DNA of 64,000 nucleotides from Rhodococcus spelaei (GCF_006704125.1 NZ_VIGH01000001.1:248001-312000); one strand, 5' to 3'. Shown: positions 36,765-44,308, counted from the stretch's first letter. Translations and numbers: made by a program. The notes: generated from the sequence alone by a model not told the origin.

Positions 36765-36792
36765 CCGCCCGTTCAGGTTCCTGGGTGGGTGG
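36765..36792 (+). terminator. Hairpin after secreted gene 2
   Basis: A 13-bp stem with G-T wobbles (CCGCCCGTTCAGG with CCTGGGTGGGTGG) and a 2-base loop. It is homologous to the hairpin at 36223-36251. Confidence 0.55.
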
Positions 36793-36957
36793 TTTCGTGT
36801 GCTGATCGTCGAGCTCTCGCATCGTGCTCGACTCACGCGGGACTGCCTGGCGAACGGATGGACGGCGCACCAGAATCCGCCTGGCCCTCCGGCAGTTCCG
36901 GCTCTTGACGTTTTGGTGCCTTGACCTGTCGAACAGAAGAACCCCCGCACGAAACCG

Positions 36958-37311
36958 TCACGCGCAGTCGATGCACCGCCGGGCGGCGGGCAACGCATCG
37001 AGTCGCTCGGTGCCGATCGGTCGTCCGCACTTCTCGCAGACTCCGTAGCTGCCGTCCTCGAGTCGTCGTTCGGCCGCGGTCAGCTCGTCGAGTTCTCGGC
37101 GGGCGTCGTCCAGCAGTCCCACGACCTGGGCCCGATCGAACGCGATCGTCGAGCCCTCGGGATCGTGCTCGTCGTCGTCGGTGGTCAGGTGCGAGCCCGC
37201 GATGATGTCGTCGAGTCGGGCGGTGAGGAATTCGATGCGGTGCGTGGCCTCCGCTCGTTCGGCAGCGATGCGCTGACGCGCCGTGGCGGTGACCGATTCC
37301 GGAAGCGTCAT
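36958..37311 (-). CDS. TraR/DksA-family C4 zinc-finger protein
   Basis: A 117-aa protein from the ATG at 37311. An N-terminal coiled-coil (TATARQRIAAERAEATHRIEFL and RRELDELTAAERRL) leads to a C-terminal zinc finger CEKCGRPIGTERLDALP with a second pair CIDC. It belongs to the small TraR/DksA group, which bind RNA polymerase secondary channel or related surfaces to modulate transcription; actinobacterial members are mostly uncharacterised. An open frame continues upstream, but the extension lacks similarity. A parS-like sequence lies five bases before the start. A relic of its 3' end is present at 36253-36324. Confidence 0.88.
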   Translation of the reverse strand: MTLPESVTATARQRIAAERAEATHRIEFLTARLDDIIAGSHLTTDDDEHDPEGSTIAFDRAQVVGLLDDARRELDELTAAERRLEDGSYGVCEKCGRPIGTERLDALPAARRCIDCA

Positions 37312-37315
37312 GCTC

Positions 37316-37331
37316 GGTTCAACGTGAAACC
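37316..37331. promoter_or_regulatory. Weak parS-like palindrome
   Basis: GGTTCAACGTGAAACC has two mismatches to the core GTTTCACGTGAAAC. It lies just upstream of the TraR/DksA start. It is weaker than the site at 16285-16300 and may be chance. Confidence 0.3.
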
Positions 37332-37502
37332 ATCCCGATCCGATACCCGGCGTCACGTCGGTCCGTCGGAGTTGGTCGGCCCGTAGTGGATCCGGTCGAT
37401 CCTCGACGTGTGTATGCGTGGTCCCGCAACCCCGAGGGCGGCGATGCGAGGGCGGCGCAGGGTGGAGCGAACCCGCGTGTCCGCCGGCCCGCTCGAGGCA
37501 GT

Positions 37503-37572
37503 GTTTAACGCTTTGACCTGGGCAAATCAATCATGTGATTCACCGCCGGTTTGCCGTTTCTTCCCATACTCT
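37503..37572 (+). promoter_or_regulatory. Shared upstream element (copy C) and -10 of secreted gene 3
   Basis: GTTTAACGCTTTGACCTG at 37503-37520 is identical to copy A. TACTCT at 37567-37572 lies 54 bases after its TTGACC. The 318-base gap from 37312 to 37629 otherwise shows only the parS-like site and no gene. Confidence 0.6.
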
Positions 37573-37629
37573 TGGCGAGCAATTTGGGGGCGGGCAGTGG
37601 GCCAGCTCTTCGGGGAAGGGACATTGTCG

Positions 37630-38319
37630 ATGGCTGGAAAACTGGTGCGCGCGGGTGGGTCCGTGCTCGCGGCGCTGACCATCGTCGCAGTCGGAGCGAC
37701 GGTGGGTGTGGGAACCGCGGCTGCGGTGTCAACGGGAAGTGCGGGGCTCGGAAGCGCCGCATTCCCCTGCGATGGCTGCAACGACGGAGGCTTCGACGAT
37801 TTCCAGAGACGGGGCGACATCCTGGTGCGCTACCAGGGTCCCGGCGAGGCCGTCGTGGGGCAGGAGGTCGCGTTCACTGCAGCATTCGAGGCCAGGGGCT
37901 ATGCCAGCGTCGACCGGCTCCCCGACCTCGCGGTTGCCACCGTCACGCACCACGCGCCGAAAGGCTTCACGTTCACGGGTGCCGAGGTCACCGCCTACGA
38001 CCCGGACAGCGGCGGGTACCCGGTCACGGCTCTGGACTCGTCCGTCGTCGTTGATCCCGCCTCAGGGGATGTCACGGTAGCGGCGCCCGCTGGGGGTTGG
38101 GCCATCCCGGAGTTCGTGTCCAGTAACCAAGGCACGACCTATTACGGCTCGGGCAACGTGATAGTCAAACTGAGCTACAAGGCGATCGAGTCGGTTGGCG
38201 ACGGTGCCAGCGGCCTCACGTACACCGGCACCGGCGTCCCGGCGTCGGACGGCTGGGTGGCGAAGGGGACCACTCGGGTCACACAGGGTCTCGGAGGGTT
38301 CGGCAGCTCGGGAAGCTGA
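37630..38319 (+). CDS. Secreted protein 3 of the family
   Basis: A 229-aa protein from the ATG at 37630 with GGGAAGGGA upstream. The signal peptide MAGKLVRAGGSVLAALTI is nearly identical to those of secreted proteins 4 and 5. The mature part has a CDGC pair near its N-terminus and a domain with VTHHAPKGFTFTGAEVTAYD, VVVDPASGDVTVAAPAGGW and LTYTGTGVPASDGWVAKGT, resembling a DUF11-like beta-sandwich. It ends GLGGFGSSGS. There is no membrane anchor or sorting motif. Function unknown. Confidence 0.8.
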   Translation: MAGKLVRAGGSVLAALTIVAVGATVGVGTAAAVSTGSAGLGSAAFPCDGCNDGGFDDFQRRGDILVRYQGPGEAVVGQEVAFTAAFEARGYASVDRLPDLAVATVTHHAPKGFTFTGAEVTAYDPDSGGYPVTALDSSVVVDPASGDVTVAAPAGGWAIPEFVSSNQGTTYYGSGNVIVKLSYKAIESVGDGASGLTYTGTGVPASDGWVAKGTTRVTQGLGGFGSSGS

Positions 38320-38343
38320 TTGCGCGTCCTCGTTCGAATACTC

Positions 38344-38420
38344 GTTCAACCGGTGGCCTGACACGGTCGCCATGATTCTCGACGCCGGGTCTCGCGTCTC
38401 TCAGTCTCACTGCGTACGGC
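38344..38420 (+). promoter_or_regulatory. Degenerate copy of the shared element before secreted gene 4
   Basis: GTTCAACCGGTGGCCTG at 38344-38360 matches the element at roughly two thirds of positions. The nearest -10-like hexamer (TACGGC, 38415) is further away than in the other copies, so secreted gene 4 may instead be read through from gene 3. Confidence 0.3.
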
Positions 38421-38470
38421 GGCGGACTGATCGAAGGCGCCGGGCTCGGCAAACCGAAAGGAACGGTTCA

Positions 38471-39193
38471 ATGGTTGGAAAACTGGTGCGTGCGGGTGGG
38501 TCGGTGCTCGCGGCGCTGACCATCGTCGCGGGTGGCGCGGTGGTGGGTATGGGGACCGCGGGCGCGCAGACCGGGTCGGCGGACGAGGTTTGGCGGAACC
38601 TCGTGTCCCCTTGCTACGACAGCGATCCGTTCTTCCCGGATCAGCGGCCTTGCTACCGGAACAACTTCTCGGATTCAGGGATGCTCGGCAACTACAAAGG
38701 TGCGTACTTCGGCGCCAAGACGGTCGATCAGGGTGCCCATGCCACTTTCACTGCCGTCGTCGTAGCCCAGGAAGCCGCGTTCCAAGTTGCCGCACCCGAA
38801 GTCAACGTGGACGTGACGAGCGTTACCCATCGTGCTCCGAAGGGCTTCGAATTCGTAGCGGTGAAGGTGACTGGAATTACGCCGGCACCGCAGCCGCTGG
38901 GTGGGCAGGCCGTGGCCCTGGACTCGACCGCGGTGGTCGACCCCGTCACCGGGGACGTCACGGTCACGGCGCCGGCCGGGGGCTGGGCGCTACTTCCGGG
39001 GCGCGACGGCCGCCAATTCGCAGGCGGCTCTGTCAGTCTCGTGTTCGACTACAAGGCGCCCGACAAGGATCTCGGCGGAGACAACGGATTCACTTTCACC
39101 GGCACCGGGGTCCCGGCGTCCAATGGTTGGGTGGCGCAAGGGAACACCCGGGTCGTCCCGGTGAGCGGTGGTATCGGGAGCACGGGTTCCTGA
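38471..39193 (+). CDS. Secreted protein 4 of the family
   Basis: A 240-aa protein; ATG at 38471 with AAAGGAA upstream. Its signal peptide (MVGKLVRAGGSVLAALTI) is almost the same as that of secreted protein 3, 151 bases upstream. The mature part carries two cysteines (SPCYDSDPF and RPCYRNN) and the family core: SVTHRAPKGFEFVAVKVTG, VVDPVTGDVTVTAPAGGW, FTFTGTGVPASNGWVAQGN. It ends GGIGSTGS. A clear recent tandem duplicate of gene 3. Function unknown. Confidence 0.8.
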   Translation: MVGKLVRAGGSVLAALTIVAGGAVVGMGTAGAQTGSADEVWRNLVSPCYDSDPFFPDQRPCYRNNFSDSGMLGNYKGAYFGAKTVDQGAHATFTAVVVAQEAAFQVAAPEVNVDVTSVTHRAPKGFEFVAVKVTGITPAPQPLGGQAVALDSTAVVDPVTGDVTVTAPAGGWALLPGRDGRQFAGGSVSLVFDYKAPDKDLGGDNGFTFTGTGVPASNGWVAQGNTRVVPVSGGIGSTGS

Positions 39194-39205
39194 CCTTTGT
39201 CGGTT

Positions 39206-39251
39206 GTACCCACCGGTCGAGGACTCGCGTGGTCCCTCGACCGGGTGGTAC
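39206..39251. terminator. Hairpin between convergent genes
   Basis: An imperfect 17-bp stem (GTACCCACCGGTCGAGG with CCTCGACCGGGTGGTAC) and a 12-base loop, 12 bases after secreted gene 4, facing the convergent PPOX gene. Confidence 0.6.
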
Positions 39252-39371
39252 GGCGGCCCACCAGCACTTCGCCCAGGGGCGCCGCCTGGGCGTTGTGCCC
39301 GATTCGGAAGTGTCGTGCACGAATGGACGTGAACCGCATGGTTCCGATTACTCGGTGGCCCGGGTCGGACG

Positions 39372-39764
39372 TCACGGGGTCCGGAAGCCGGTCAGCTCGT
39401 AGTGCAGGGTGGGCGTGCGCATGACCTTGTGGGTCGCGCGCACCAGGACGCGCTGCAGGATCGGGAAGCGTCGGTCGATCGCCCGGGCGGCGGTGTCGGC
39501 CTCGGCGCCGGCGAGTAACCGCGCGGTCGCCGCCGACTCCGGTCCGGTGGGTTTGCCGGACCAGCTGCACGGCCGGAGGCGGACGTCGGGGAAGTTGCGC
39601 AGCCGCTTGTTCTTCGACGCGCGGCCCGGGGTGCGGAAGTAGGCGCGGGACCCGGCGGCCGCGATGTTCACCGGGGTGTCGACCCAGCTGCCGTCGCGTT
39701 TGCGGGTCTGCAGCAACACCACCTTCGCGGCCGCGAGCGGGTCCGGGACCATGGGTTCGGTCAT
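39372..39764 (-). CDS. PPOX-class F420-dependent oxidoreductase family protein
   Basis: A 130-aa split beta-barrel protein of the pyridoxamine 5'-phosphate oxidase-like class (AAKVVLLQTRKRDGSWVDTPV, AYFRTPGRASKNKRLRNFPDVRLRPC). Actinobacterial members usually bind F420, sometimes FMN or haem. The substrate is unknown. The ATG at 39764 is preferred because GGAGGAGG lies six bases upstream; a GTG two codons earlier is also possible. It is the only apparently housekeeping gene inside the secreted-protein island. Confidence 0.82.
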   Translation of the reverse strand: MTEPMVPDPLAAAKVVLLQTRKRDGSWVDTPVNIAAAGSRAYFRTPGRASKNKRLRNFPDVRLRPCSWSGKPTGPESAATARLLAGAEADTAARAIDRRFPILQRVLVRATHKVMRTPTLHYELTGFRTP

Positions 39765-39913
39765 GTCCACCCTCCTCCGGGTGCCGACGAGACCTCCTCA
39801 GTGTCCCCGAACTCGCCGGACCACGCGCGGCGCCTGCCCGCCGACTGCGGGTCGGCCAGCGGGTGACTCGAACTGTGGCGCGAATCCTCGTGGGAGGACC
39901 GTTCGAACGAACC

Positions 39914-39984
39914 GTTTAACGCTGTGACCTGCGCAAAGTGGCTTCTCAGTTCTGCGGCGGAGCGCCCGTTTCGTCCTCTACGGG
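39914..39984 (+). promoter_or_regulatory. Shared upstream element (copy D) and -10 of secreted gene 5
   Basis: GTTTAACGCTGTGACCTG at 39914-39931 differs from copies A and C at one base. TACGGG at 39979-39984 lies 55 bases after the TGTGACC core. Confidence 0.55.
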
Positions 39985-40053
39985 TTGGCGGGTTGTCGGG
40001 GGTGGGCCAGTAGTCGGCTCGTCGGCGCTCCGGCACGGAAGGGGAACTCGAAA

Positions 40054-40716
40054 ATGGCTGGACGTCTGGTGCGCGCGGGCGGGTCGATGCTCGCGGCGCC
40101 GACCATCGCCGCGGGCGGTGCGGTGACGGGTGTGGGGACCGCCGGCGCGGCGGGCTCGGGAAGCGCGGACGGGGGCAGCGTGGCGCTCGGCAGCTCCGCG
40201 CATCCGTGTACTGGCGAGGACACCATGCCCGGTTGCGACGACGGCCAGTTCAAGGAAGTAGCGACAGTCGGGCACATTCAGTTGGAGTACATCGGCTCAA
40301 GTAAGCCGGTGGTGCTGGGTCAGGAGACCGGGTTCCTCACAAGGTTCGACGGCCGGGATGCCGTCATTACGAGCGTCACCCACCACCCGCCGCGAGGTTT
40401 CGAGTTCACGTCGGCCAAGGATTGGTCCTGGTCCTATCCGGCTGGGGACGGGGTCGTGACGTACCTTGATTCGACAGCGGTGGTGGATCCGGTGACCGGG
40501 GATGTCACTGTCACGGCGCCTGCCGGCGGCTGGACCGCCGCACCGGGCCGCTACTCCGGCTCTGTCTTCGTCTCGCTGGGCTACAGGGCGACCGCGTTTG
40601 GTCAAGATGGCGCGAGCGGGCTCAGGTTCACCGGCACCGACGTTCCGGCGTCGGAGGGGTGGATGGTGACGGGGACCACGAAAGTCACCCTCATGGATCT
40701 CGGCAGCTCCTTCTAG
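40054..40716 (+). CDS. Secreted protein 5 of the family
   Basis: A 220-aa protein; ATG at 40054 with GAAGGGGAA upstream. The signal peptide begins MAGRLVRAGGSMLAA, as in proteins 3 and 4, though its hydrophobic core is weakened (APTIAAGGAVTG). The mature part has a cysteine pair (HPCTGEDTMPGCDD) and the family core: SVTHHPPRGFEFTSAKDW, VVDPVTGDVTVTAPAGGW, LRFTGTDVPASEGWMVTGT. It ends MDLGSSF. It has its own copy of the shared upstream element. Function unknown. Confidence 0.8.
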   Translation: MAGRLVRAGGSMLAAPTIAAGGAVTGVGTAGAAGSGSADGGSVALGSSAHPCTGEDTMPGCDDGQFKEVATVGHIQLEYIGSSKPVVLGQETGFLTRFDGRDAVITSVTHHPPRGFEFTSAKDWSWSYPAGDGVVTYLDSTAVVDPVTGDVTVTAPAGGWTAAPGRYSGSVFVSLGYRATAFGQDGASGLRFTGTDVPASEGWMVTGTTKVTLMDLGSSF

Positions 40717-40770
40717 CGATCGCCACCGTCACGTCACCCACCTAGTGATGTGGCGGTGGGTCCGCCGCCG

Positions 40771-41484
40771 TTATCCCGCCCCGTGGTCGAGGGCGGTGGG
40801 GCTTTCCTCGACAGGTAGGGCCGCGGCCCGCCGGGACCGCGCGTAGTGCACGACACCCGCGGTGATCGCGACCGCGAGGATCACTCCGCCCGCGATCGGT
40901 GCCGCGGCGTTCCCGGGGAACAGGCCCTCCAGCAGCAGCATCAAGCCGAACACGAGGAACAGGGTGGCGGCGGCGAGCTGGATGAACCGCTCGGGCAGGT
41001 GCTTGCCGAGCACGGCGCCGACCACGATCGCGAGCGCGTCGGCCGCGACCATGCCGATGGTCGAGCCGATCCACACCCCGACCCAGTCGTTGTCCGCGGC
41101 GAGGGTGATGGTCGCCAGCATCGTCTTGTCGCCGAGTTCGGCCAGGAAGAACGCCGAGGCCACTGCGAGGAACGCGGACGTGCCGACGCGGGCGGCCTTG
41201 TTCTCCTCGTCCTCGCTGAGGCTGTCGCCGCGCAGGGTCCACAGCGCGAAGACCAGGAACGCGATGCCGCCGACGATGCTGATGACGTTCGTGGGGATCG
41301 CGACGCCCAGGTAGTGGCCGACGCCCACCGAGACCAGGTGCACGACGGTGGTCGCCAGGGTGATGCCGCCGATCACGACCCACCACTTGTAGCGCAGTGC
41401 GAACGTCATCGCCATCAGCTGGGACTTGTCGCCGAGTTCGGCGACGAAGATGACGCCGAAGCTCAGCAGTAGGGCGGCGAGCAC
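40771..41484 (-). CDS. TMEM165/GDT1 family divalent cation transporter (Mn2+ export type)
   Basis: A 237-aa membrane protein with two homologous halves, each with the family motif E-x-G-D-K-S/T (VAELGDKSQLMAM near residue 18 and LAELGDKTMLATI near residue 117). TMEM165/GDT1 proteins exchange Mn2+ or Ca2+ for protons; the bacterial MneA type exports manganese. The start is the GTG at 41484, behind CGGAGGAT; a much longer open frame upstream overlaps the riboswitch and is not coding. Control by the manganese-sensing leader (41553-41690) strongly supports a Mn2+ role. Confidence 0.92.
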   Translation of the reverse strand: MLAALLLSFGVIFVAELGDKSQLMAMTFALRYKWWVVIGGITLATTVVHLVSVGVGHYLGVAIPTNVISIVGGIAFLVFALWTLRGDSLSEDEENKAARVGTSAFLAVASAFFLAELGDKTMLATITLAADNDWVGVWIGSTIGMVAADALAIVVGAVLGKHLPERFIQLAAATLFLVFGLMLLLEGLFPGNAAAPIAGGVILAVAITAGVVHYARSRRAAALPVEESPTALDHGAG

Positions 41485-41488
41485 GTGG

Positions 41489-41515
41489 ATCCTCCGTTTC
41501 GTCGATTCGGAGGAT
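41489..41515 (-). promoter_or_regulatory. Hairpin hiding the Shine-Dalgarno of the Mn transporter
   Basis: ATCCTCCG/CGGAGGAT forms an 8-bp stem that includes the GGAGGA ribosome site just before the GTG start. This suggests that the upstream riboswitch acts on translation by freeing or masking this site. Confidence 0.5.
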
Positions 41516-41552
41516 GTTGGGGACCTTCCTCCGGCCCCCGACGCGGGTGCGT

Positions 41553-41690
41553 CGACGGCCGAAGGTCTCGCCCACCGGGGTTGATCGTCTCGACCAACAG
41601 TGCCGGTTCGCGCAGCCGGGCCCGACCGCGGCGTGCGGTTCGGGCCAGTATGTCGACTACGCGATTGGGGGCTACTCCCCTTCGCTGTGC
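41553..41690 (-). ncRNA. yybP-ykoY manganese riboswitch
   Basis: The minus strand shows the conserved blocks in order: GCGAAGGGGAGTAGC (41685-41671), GTCGACATACTGG (about 41657-41645) and GGGCGAGACCTTCGGCC (about 41573-41557). These match the class consensus AAGGGGAGUAGC ... AUACU ... GAGACCUU, with the first and last blocks pairing to close P1. The class binds Mn2+ and turns on exporters. It lies 69 bases upstream of the TMEM165-type gene. Confidence 0.85.
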
Positions 41691-41769
41691 AAAAGGCTAC
41701 CCCCGGGATCGTGAGATGGCAAAGCCCGCAACAAGTTTGGGCTACCAAACTTTGAACTTTCGGTTGCGC

Positions 41770-42297
41770 TCAGGCGGTGAGCAGCATCGCCAAAACCGCG
41801 GTGTCGGGGTCGCACGCGGGGTCGAGGCGCACTCGACTGACCATGGAAGTCACCGTCCCGTCCGCCTCGGCCTCCACCCAGGCGGCCCGATGGTCGAGTC
41901 CGAGGTACGGCAGGCCGGGCAGCAGGACGCAGCCGGACGCGACCCCGGTGCACTCGGGCAGGGAGGGCACCGTCTCCGACGGCGGATGCAGCACCAACAA
42001 GGCCGGAGGTTGATGGTCCGCGAAACATCCTGGCGCGACGGCAGATTCGCCGATGATGGGGCCCTCGGCGAGAACCAGGCCCACCGTGTCGGGCGCGGGA
42101 TCGTCGGGGAGTTCCTCGTGTGCACCGAAAATCGTTGAGGTGGAGAGCAATCCGGGAAGCGATGCCACCCGCACCGCGAGCACCAGCAGTTGTGTCCACT
42201 CCTTGGTGGTGTCCGGCCACCGGCCGGAGATCACGAACCCACGCAATGCGCCCGAGGCATGGAAGGGTGAGACCCCGATGTATCTGTTTCTGTCCAT
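41770..42297 (-). CDS. Hypothetical protein
   Basis: A 175-aa protein beginning MDRNRYIGVSPFHASGALRG, with CGGGGGCGG just upstream of the ATG. It has no signal peptide or membrane span. It is mixed alpha/beta and rich in acidic residues, with motifs FVISGRWPDTTKEWTQLLV, LPDDPAPDTVGLVLAEG and AAWVEAEADGTVTSMVSRV; several cysteines are scattered (PGCFADH, PECTG, SGCVLL, DPACDPD). I do not recognise a family. It is likely a real gene, from codon pattern and position between the riboswitch and the SMP-30 gene on the same strand. Confidence 0.55.
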   Translation of the reverse strand: MDRNRYIGVSPFHASGALRGFVISGRWPDTTKEWTQLLVLAVRVASLPGLLSTSTIFGAHEELPDDPAPDTVGLVLAEGPIIGESAVAPGCFADHQPPALLVLHPPSETVPSLPECTGVASGCVLLPGLPYLGLDHRAAWVEAEADGTVTSMVSRVRLDPACDPDTAVLAMLLTA

Positions 42298-42399
42298 GTC
42301 CGCCCCCGCCCGTGGTGCGCTCCGGGACTGCCGCTCCGGATACCTCCAGGATGCGCCGAACTGCGCTGGCAGACAACTCGGGTCGAGTGCCGACGACGC

Positions 42400-43254
42400 T
42401 CAGTGTCCGGGCGCCGGGACGTCGACCCGCAAGCGCAGGATCGCCCCCGACTGCTCGTCGAGCGCGTCCTCGACGATCCACGAACCGGATGTGCACACGA
42501 ACAGGTCCCGGCCGTCGGACCCACCGAGAGCCGCGGTGTACGGACCCGCGATCGCCAACAGGTCGGTGACCGACCCGTCCGCGTCCACCCGGATCAGCTC
42601 GTCGCTGGACGGGGACGCGACCCAGATGCCGTCCTCCGCGTCGATCGTCAGTCCGTCCGGCAGCACGCCGTTCTCGAATTCGGCGAACACGCGTCGCTGC
42701 TCGAGGCTGCCGTCCGGTTCGATCGTGAAGGCGGTCAGCCGGGCCGGTGTCGCGCGGGTCTCGGCCACCACGAGGGTGGACCCGTCAGCGGTCACCACCA
42801 TCCCGTTCGCGAACAGCATGTCCGTCGCGACGGCGTGCACGGTCCCGTCGGGCTCGACCATCGCCAGGTCGGCGGGTCGTGGGGGCGCCGGGGGAGTGCT
42901 GTCGTCGCCGTAATTGCCGACGTACGCCCGCCCCCGCCGGTCGACACACATGTCGTTGAGCAGGGAGGTTGCGATCCCGGACAGGTCGGCGTGCACGACA
43001 AGCGAGCCGTCGAATTCCCGGCGCAGCACCAGGCGGTCCTGGACCGAAGCGATCAGGAGCCGGCCGTCGGGCAGGAAGCCGAGCCCGCACGGCATCCCAG
43101 GTACCTCGACGACGGTGTTCACCGCCCCGGTGACCGGGTCGAGTGCCAACACCGCTCCCGCGTAGACGTCGGAGAACCACAGGTGGTGGGCGTGCCAGCG
43201 TGCGCCCTCCGGGAAGGCGAGTCCGTCGACGAGCGTGTCCACGGTCATGGTCAC
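42400..43254 (-). CDS. SMP-30/gluconolactonase/LRE family protein
   Basis: A 284-aa six-bladed beta-propeller. Typical motifs are LVDGLAFPEGARWHAHHLWFSD (metal Glu near residue 16), LNDMCVDRRGRAYVGNYGD (metal Asn), and FENGVLPDGLTIDAEDGIWVAS (metal Asp near residue 205). These enzymes hydrolyse lactones in a divalent-metal-dependent way. The substrate here is unknown. The start is at MTM, with a second in-frame ATG two codons later. The 102-base gap to the downstream gene has no clear terminator. Confidence 0.88.
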   Translation of the reverse strand: MTMTVDTLVDGLAFPEGARWHAHHLWFSDVYAGAVLALDPVTGAVNTVVEVPGMPCGLGFLPDGRLLIASVQDRLVLRREFDGSLVVHADLSGIATSLLNDMCVDRRGRAYVGNYGDDSTPPAPPRPADLAMVEPDGTVHAVATDMLFANGMVVTADGSTLVVAETRATPARLTAFTIEPDGSLEQRRVFAEFENGVLPDGLTIDAEDGIWVASPSSDELIRVDADGSVTDLLAIAGPYTAALGGSDGRDLFVCTSGSWIVEDALDEQSGAILRLRVDVPAPGH

Positions 43255-43354
43255 GCTTCCAACGATACGACTGATCCGGCGAAATGAACCCGGCCGAACC
43301 GAGCCGGAAACGACGCCGCCGCGCCCTGGAGGGGCGCGGCGACGGGGTCGAACT

Positions 43355-43394
43355 GTGCGCGATTTTCACCCCGTCCGGGGTGAACCGCGCGCAC
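43355..43394 (-). terminator. Hairpin terminator of sodA (repeat family 1)
   Basis: An 18-base arm GTGCGCGATTTTCACCCC pairs with GGGGTGAACCGCGCGCAC, with a 3-base internal mismatch and a 4-base loop, 16 bases after the sodA stop codon. Confidence 0.7.
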
Positions 43395-43409
43395 GGGCAG
43401 CGCAGCTGC

Positions 43410-44033
43410 CTAGACGATCAGACCGGCGGTCTGGGTGCGGGCCTTCTCGAAGCGCGCCGCGACGTCGGGCCAGTTCACGATGTTCCAGAAGGCGTTGACG
43501 TAGTCGCCCTTGACGTTCTGGTAGTCGAGGTAGAAGGCGTGCTCCCACATGTCCAGCATGAGCAGCGGGGTCAGGCCGATGGAGATGTTGCCCTGCTGGT
43601 CGTAGAGCTGGACGATGATCAGCCGCTGGCCGATGGAGTCCCACGCCAGGATGGACCAGCCGGAGCCCTGGATGGCGTTGGCGTTCGCGGAGAAGTGGCT
43701 GCGGAAGGCGTCGAAGCTGCCGAACTGGTCGTCGATCGCGGCGGCCAGCTCACCCTCGGGGTTGCCACCACCGTTCGGGCTCAGGTTGTTCCAGAACACG
43801 CTGTGGTTCGTGTGGCCACCGAGGTGGAAGGCCAGGTTCTTCTCGTGCAGGTTGACCACGGGGGCCAGGGCATCGGACGCGCGCAGCTCCGCCAGCTTGT
43901 CGAGGGCGGCGTTGGCGCCGGCCACGTAGGCGGCGTGGTGCTTGTCGTGATGCAGCTCCATGATCTTGCCGGAGATGTGCGGCTCGAGGGCTGCGTAGTC
44001 GTAGGGCAGTTCAGGCAGCGAGTAGACAGACAC
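43410..44033 (-). CDS. sodA: Superoxide dismutase (Fe/Mn type)
   Basis: A 207-aa Fe/Mn superoxide dismutase converting superoxide to peroxide and oxygen. The four metal ligands are present: His in [13 protein letters not shown] (residue about 28), His in [15 protein letters not shown] (about 76), and Asp and His in [11 protein letters not shown] (about 160-164). There is no signal peptide; mycobacterial SodA is nevertheless found outside the cell. It starts with GTG behind AGAAGGGA. M. tuberculosis keeps sodA in the same neighbourhood as gltB and glpQ1. The upstream region carries tandem 33-bp repeats. Confidence 0.96.
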   Translation of the reverse strand: MSVYSLPELPYDYAALEPHISGKIMELHHDKHHAAYVAGANAALDKLAELRASDALAPVVNLHEKNLAFHLGGHTNHSVFWNNLSPNGGGNPEGELAAAIDDQFGSFDAFRSHFSANANAIQGSGWSILAWDSIGQRLIIVQLYDQQGNISIGLTPLLMLDMWEHAFYLDYQNVKGDYVNAFWNIVNWPDVAARFEKARTQTAGLIV

Positions 44034-44163
44034 GAGGGTCCCTTCTTTACGGGCGGGTGTGCGCCCGGCGTGTACCTTGATTGATCCTTCTCGGGCTATA
44101 ACCCAATCTCATTGGTACACCGTCCGCAAGACTTGTCAGCACGCGGGCGCGCGACGAACAGGA

Positions 44164-44257
44164 CCGTCGGTTCGTTCCGCGAGCTCCACGACTGGGCCGT
44201 CGGTTCGTTCCGCGAGCTCCACGACTGGGCCGTCGGTTCGTTCCGCGAGCTCCACGA
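44164..44257. repeat. Tandem 33-bp repeat, 2.85 copies
   Basis: Copies start at 44164, 44197 and 44230 and are essentially identical (each begins CCGTCGGTTCGTTCCGCGAG; the third is cut short after CTCCACGA). They lie in the intergenic region between divergent sodA and the acyltransferase gene. The unit is a multiple of three and is open in several frames, but no gene spans it convincingly. Confidence 0.85.
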
Positions 44258-44293
44258 AATGGCGGGAATTCGTCCGACCGATGAACGAAACCT

Positions 44294-44308
44294 TAATATT
44301 GCGTGGTG
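44294..44308 (+). promoter_or_regulatory. -10 box implying a leaderless acyltransferase mRNA
   Basis: TAATAT at 44294-44299 is a near-consensus -10. Transcription should start about seven bases later, at 44303-44306, which is exactly the paired GTG start codons of the acyltransferase; no Shine-Dalgarno is present. Leaderless mRNAs are common in actinobacteria. Confidence 0.5.

Noticed and set aside
35201-41484. The secreted-protein island as a prophage or transposon
   Set aside because: No integrase, transposase, terminal repeats or tRNA target site was seen; tandem duplication explains the structure.
41485-41748. N-terminal extension of the TMEM165-type transporter
   Set aside because: The extension is translated riboswitch sequence; the GTG at 41484 has a good Shine-Dalgarno and opens the first transmembrane domain.
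44164-44257. Tandem 33-bp repeats as a CRISPR array
   Set aside because: Repeats are directly adjacent with no spacers, and no cas genes are present.
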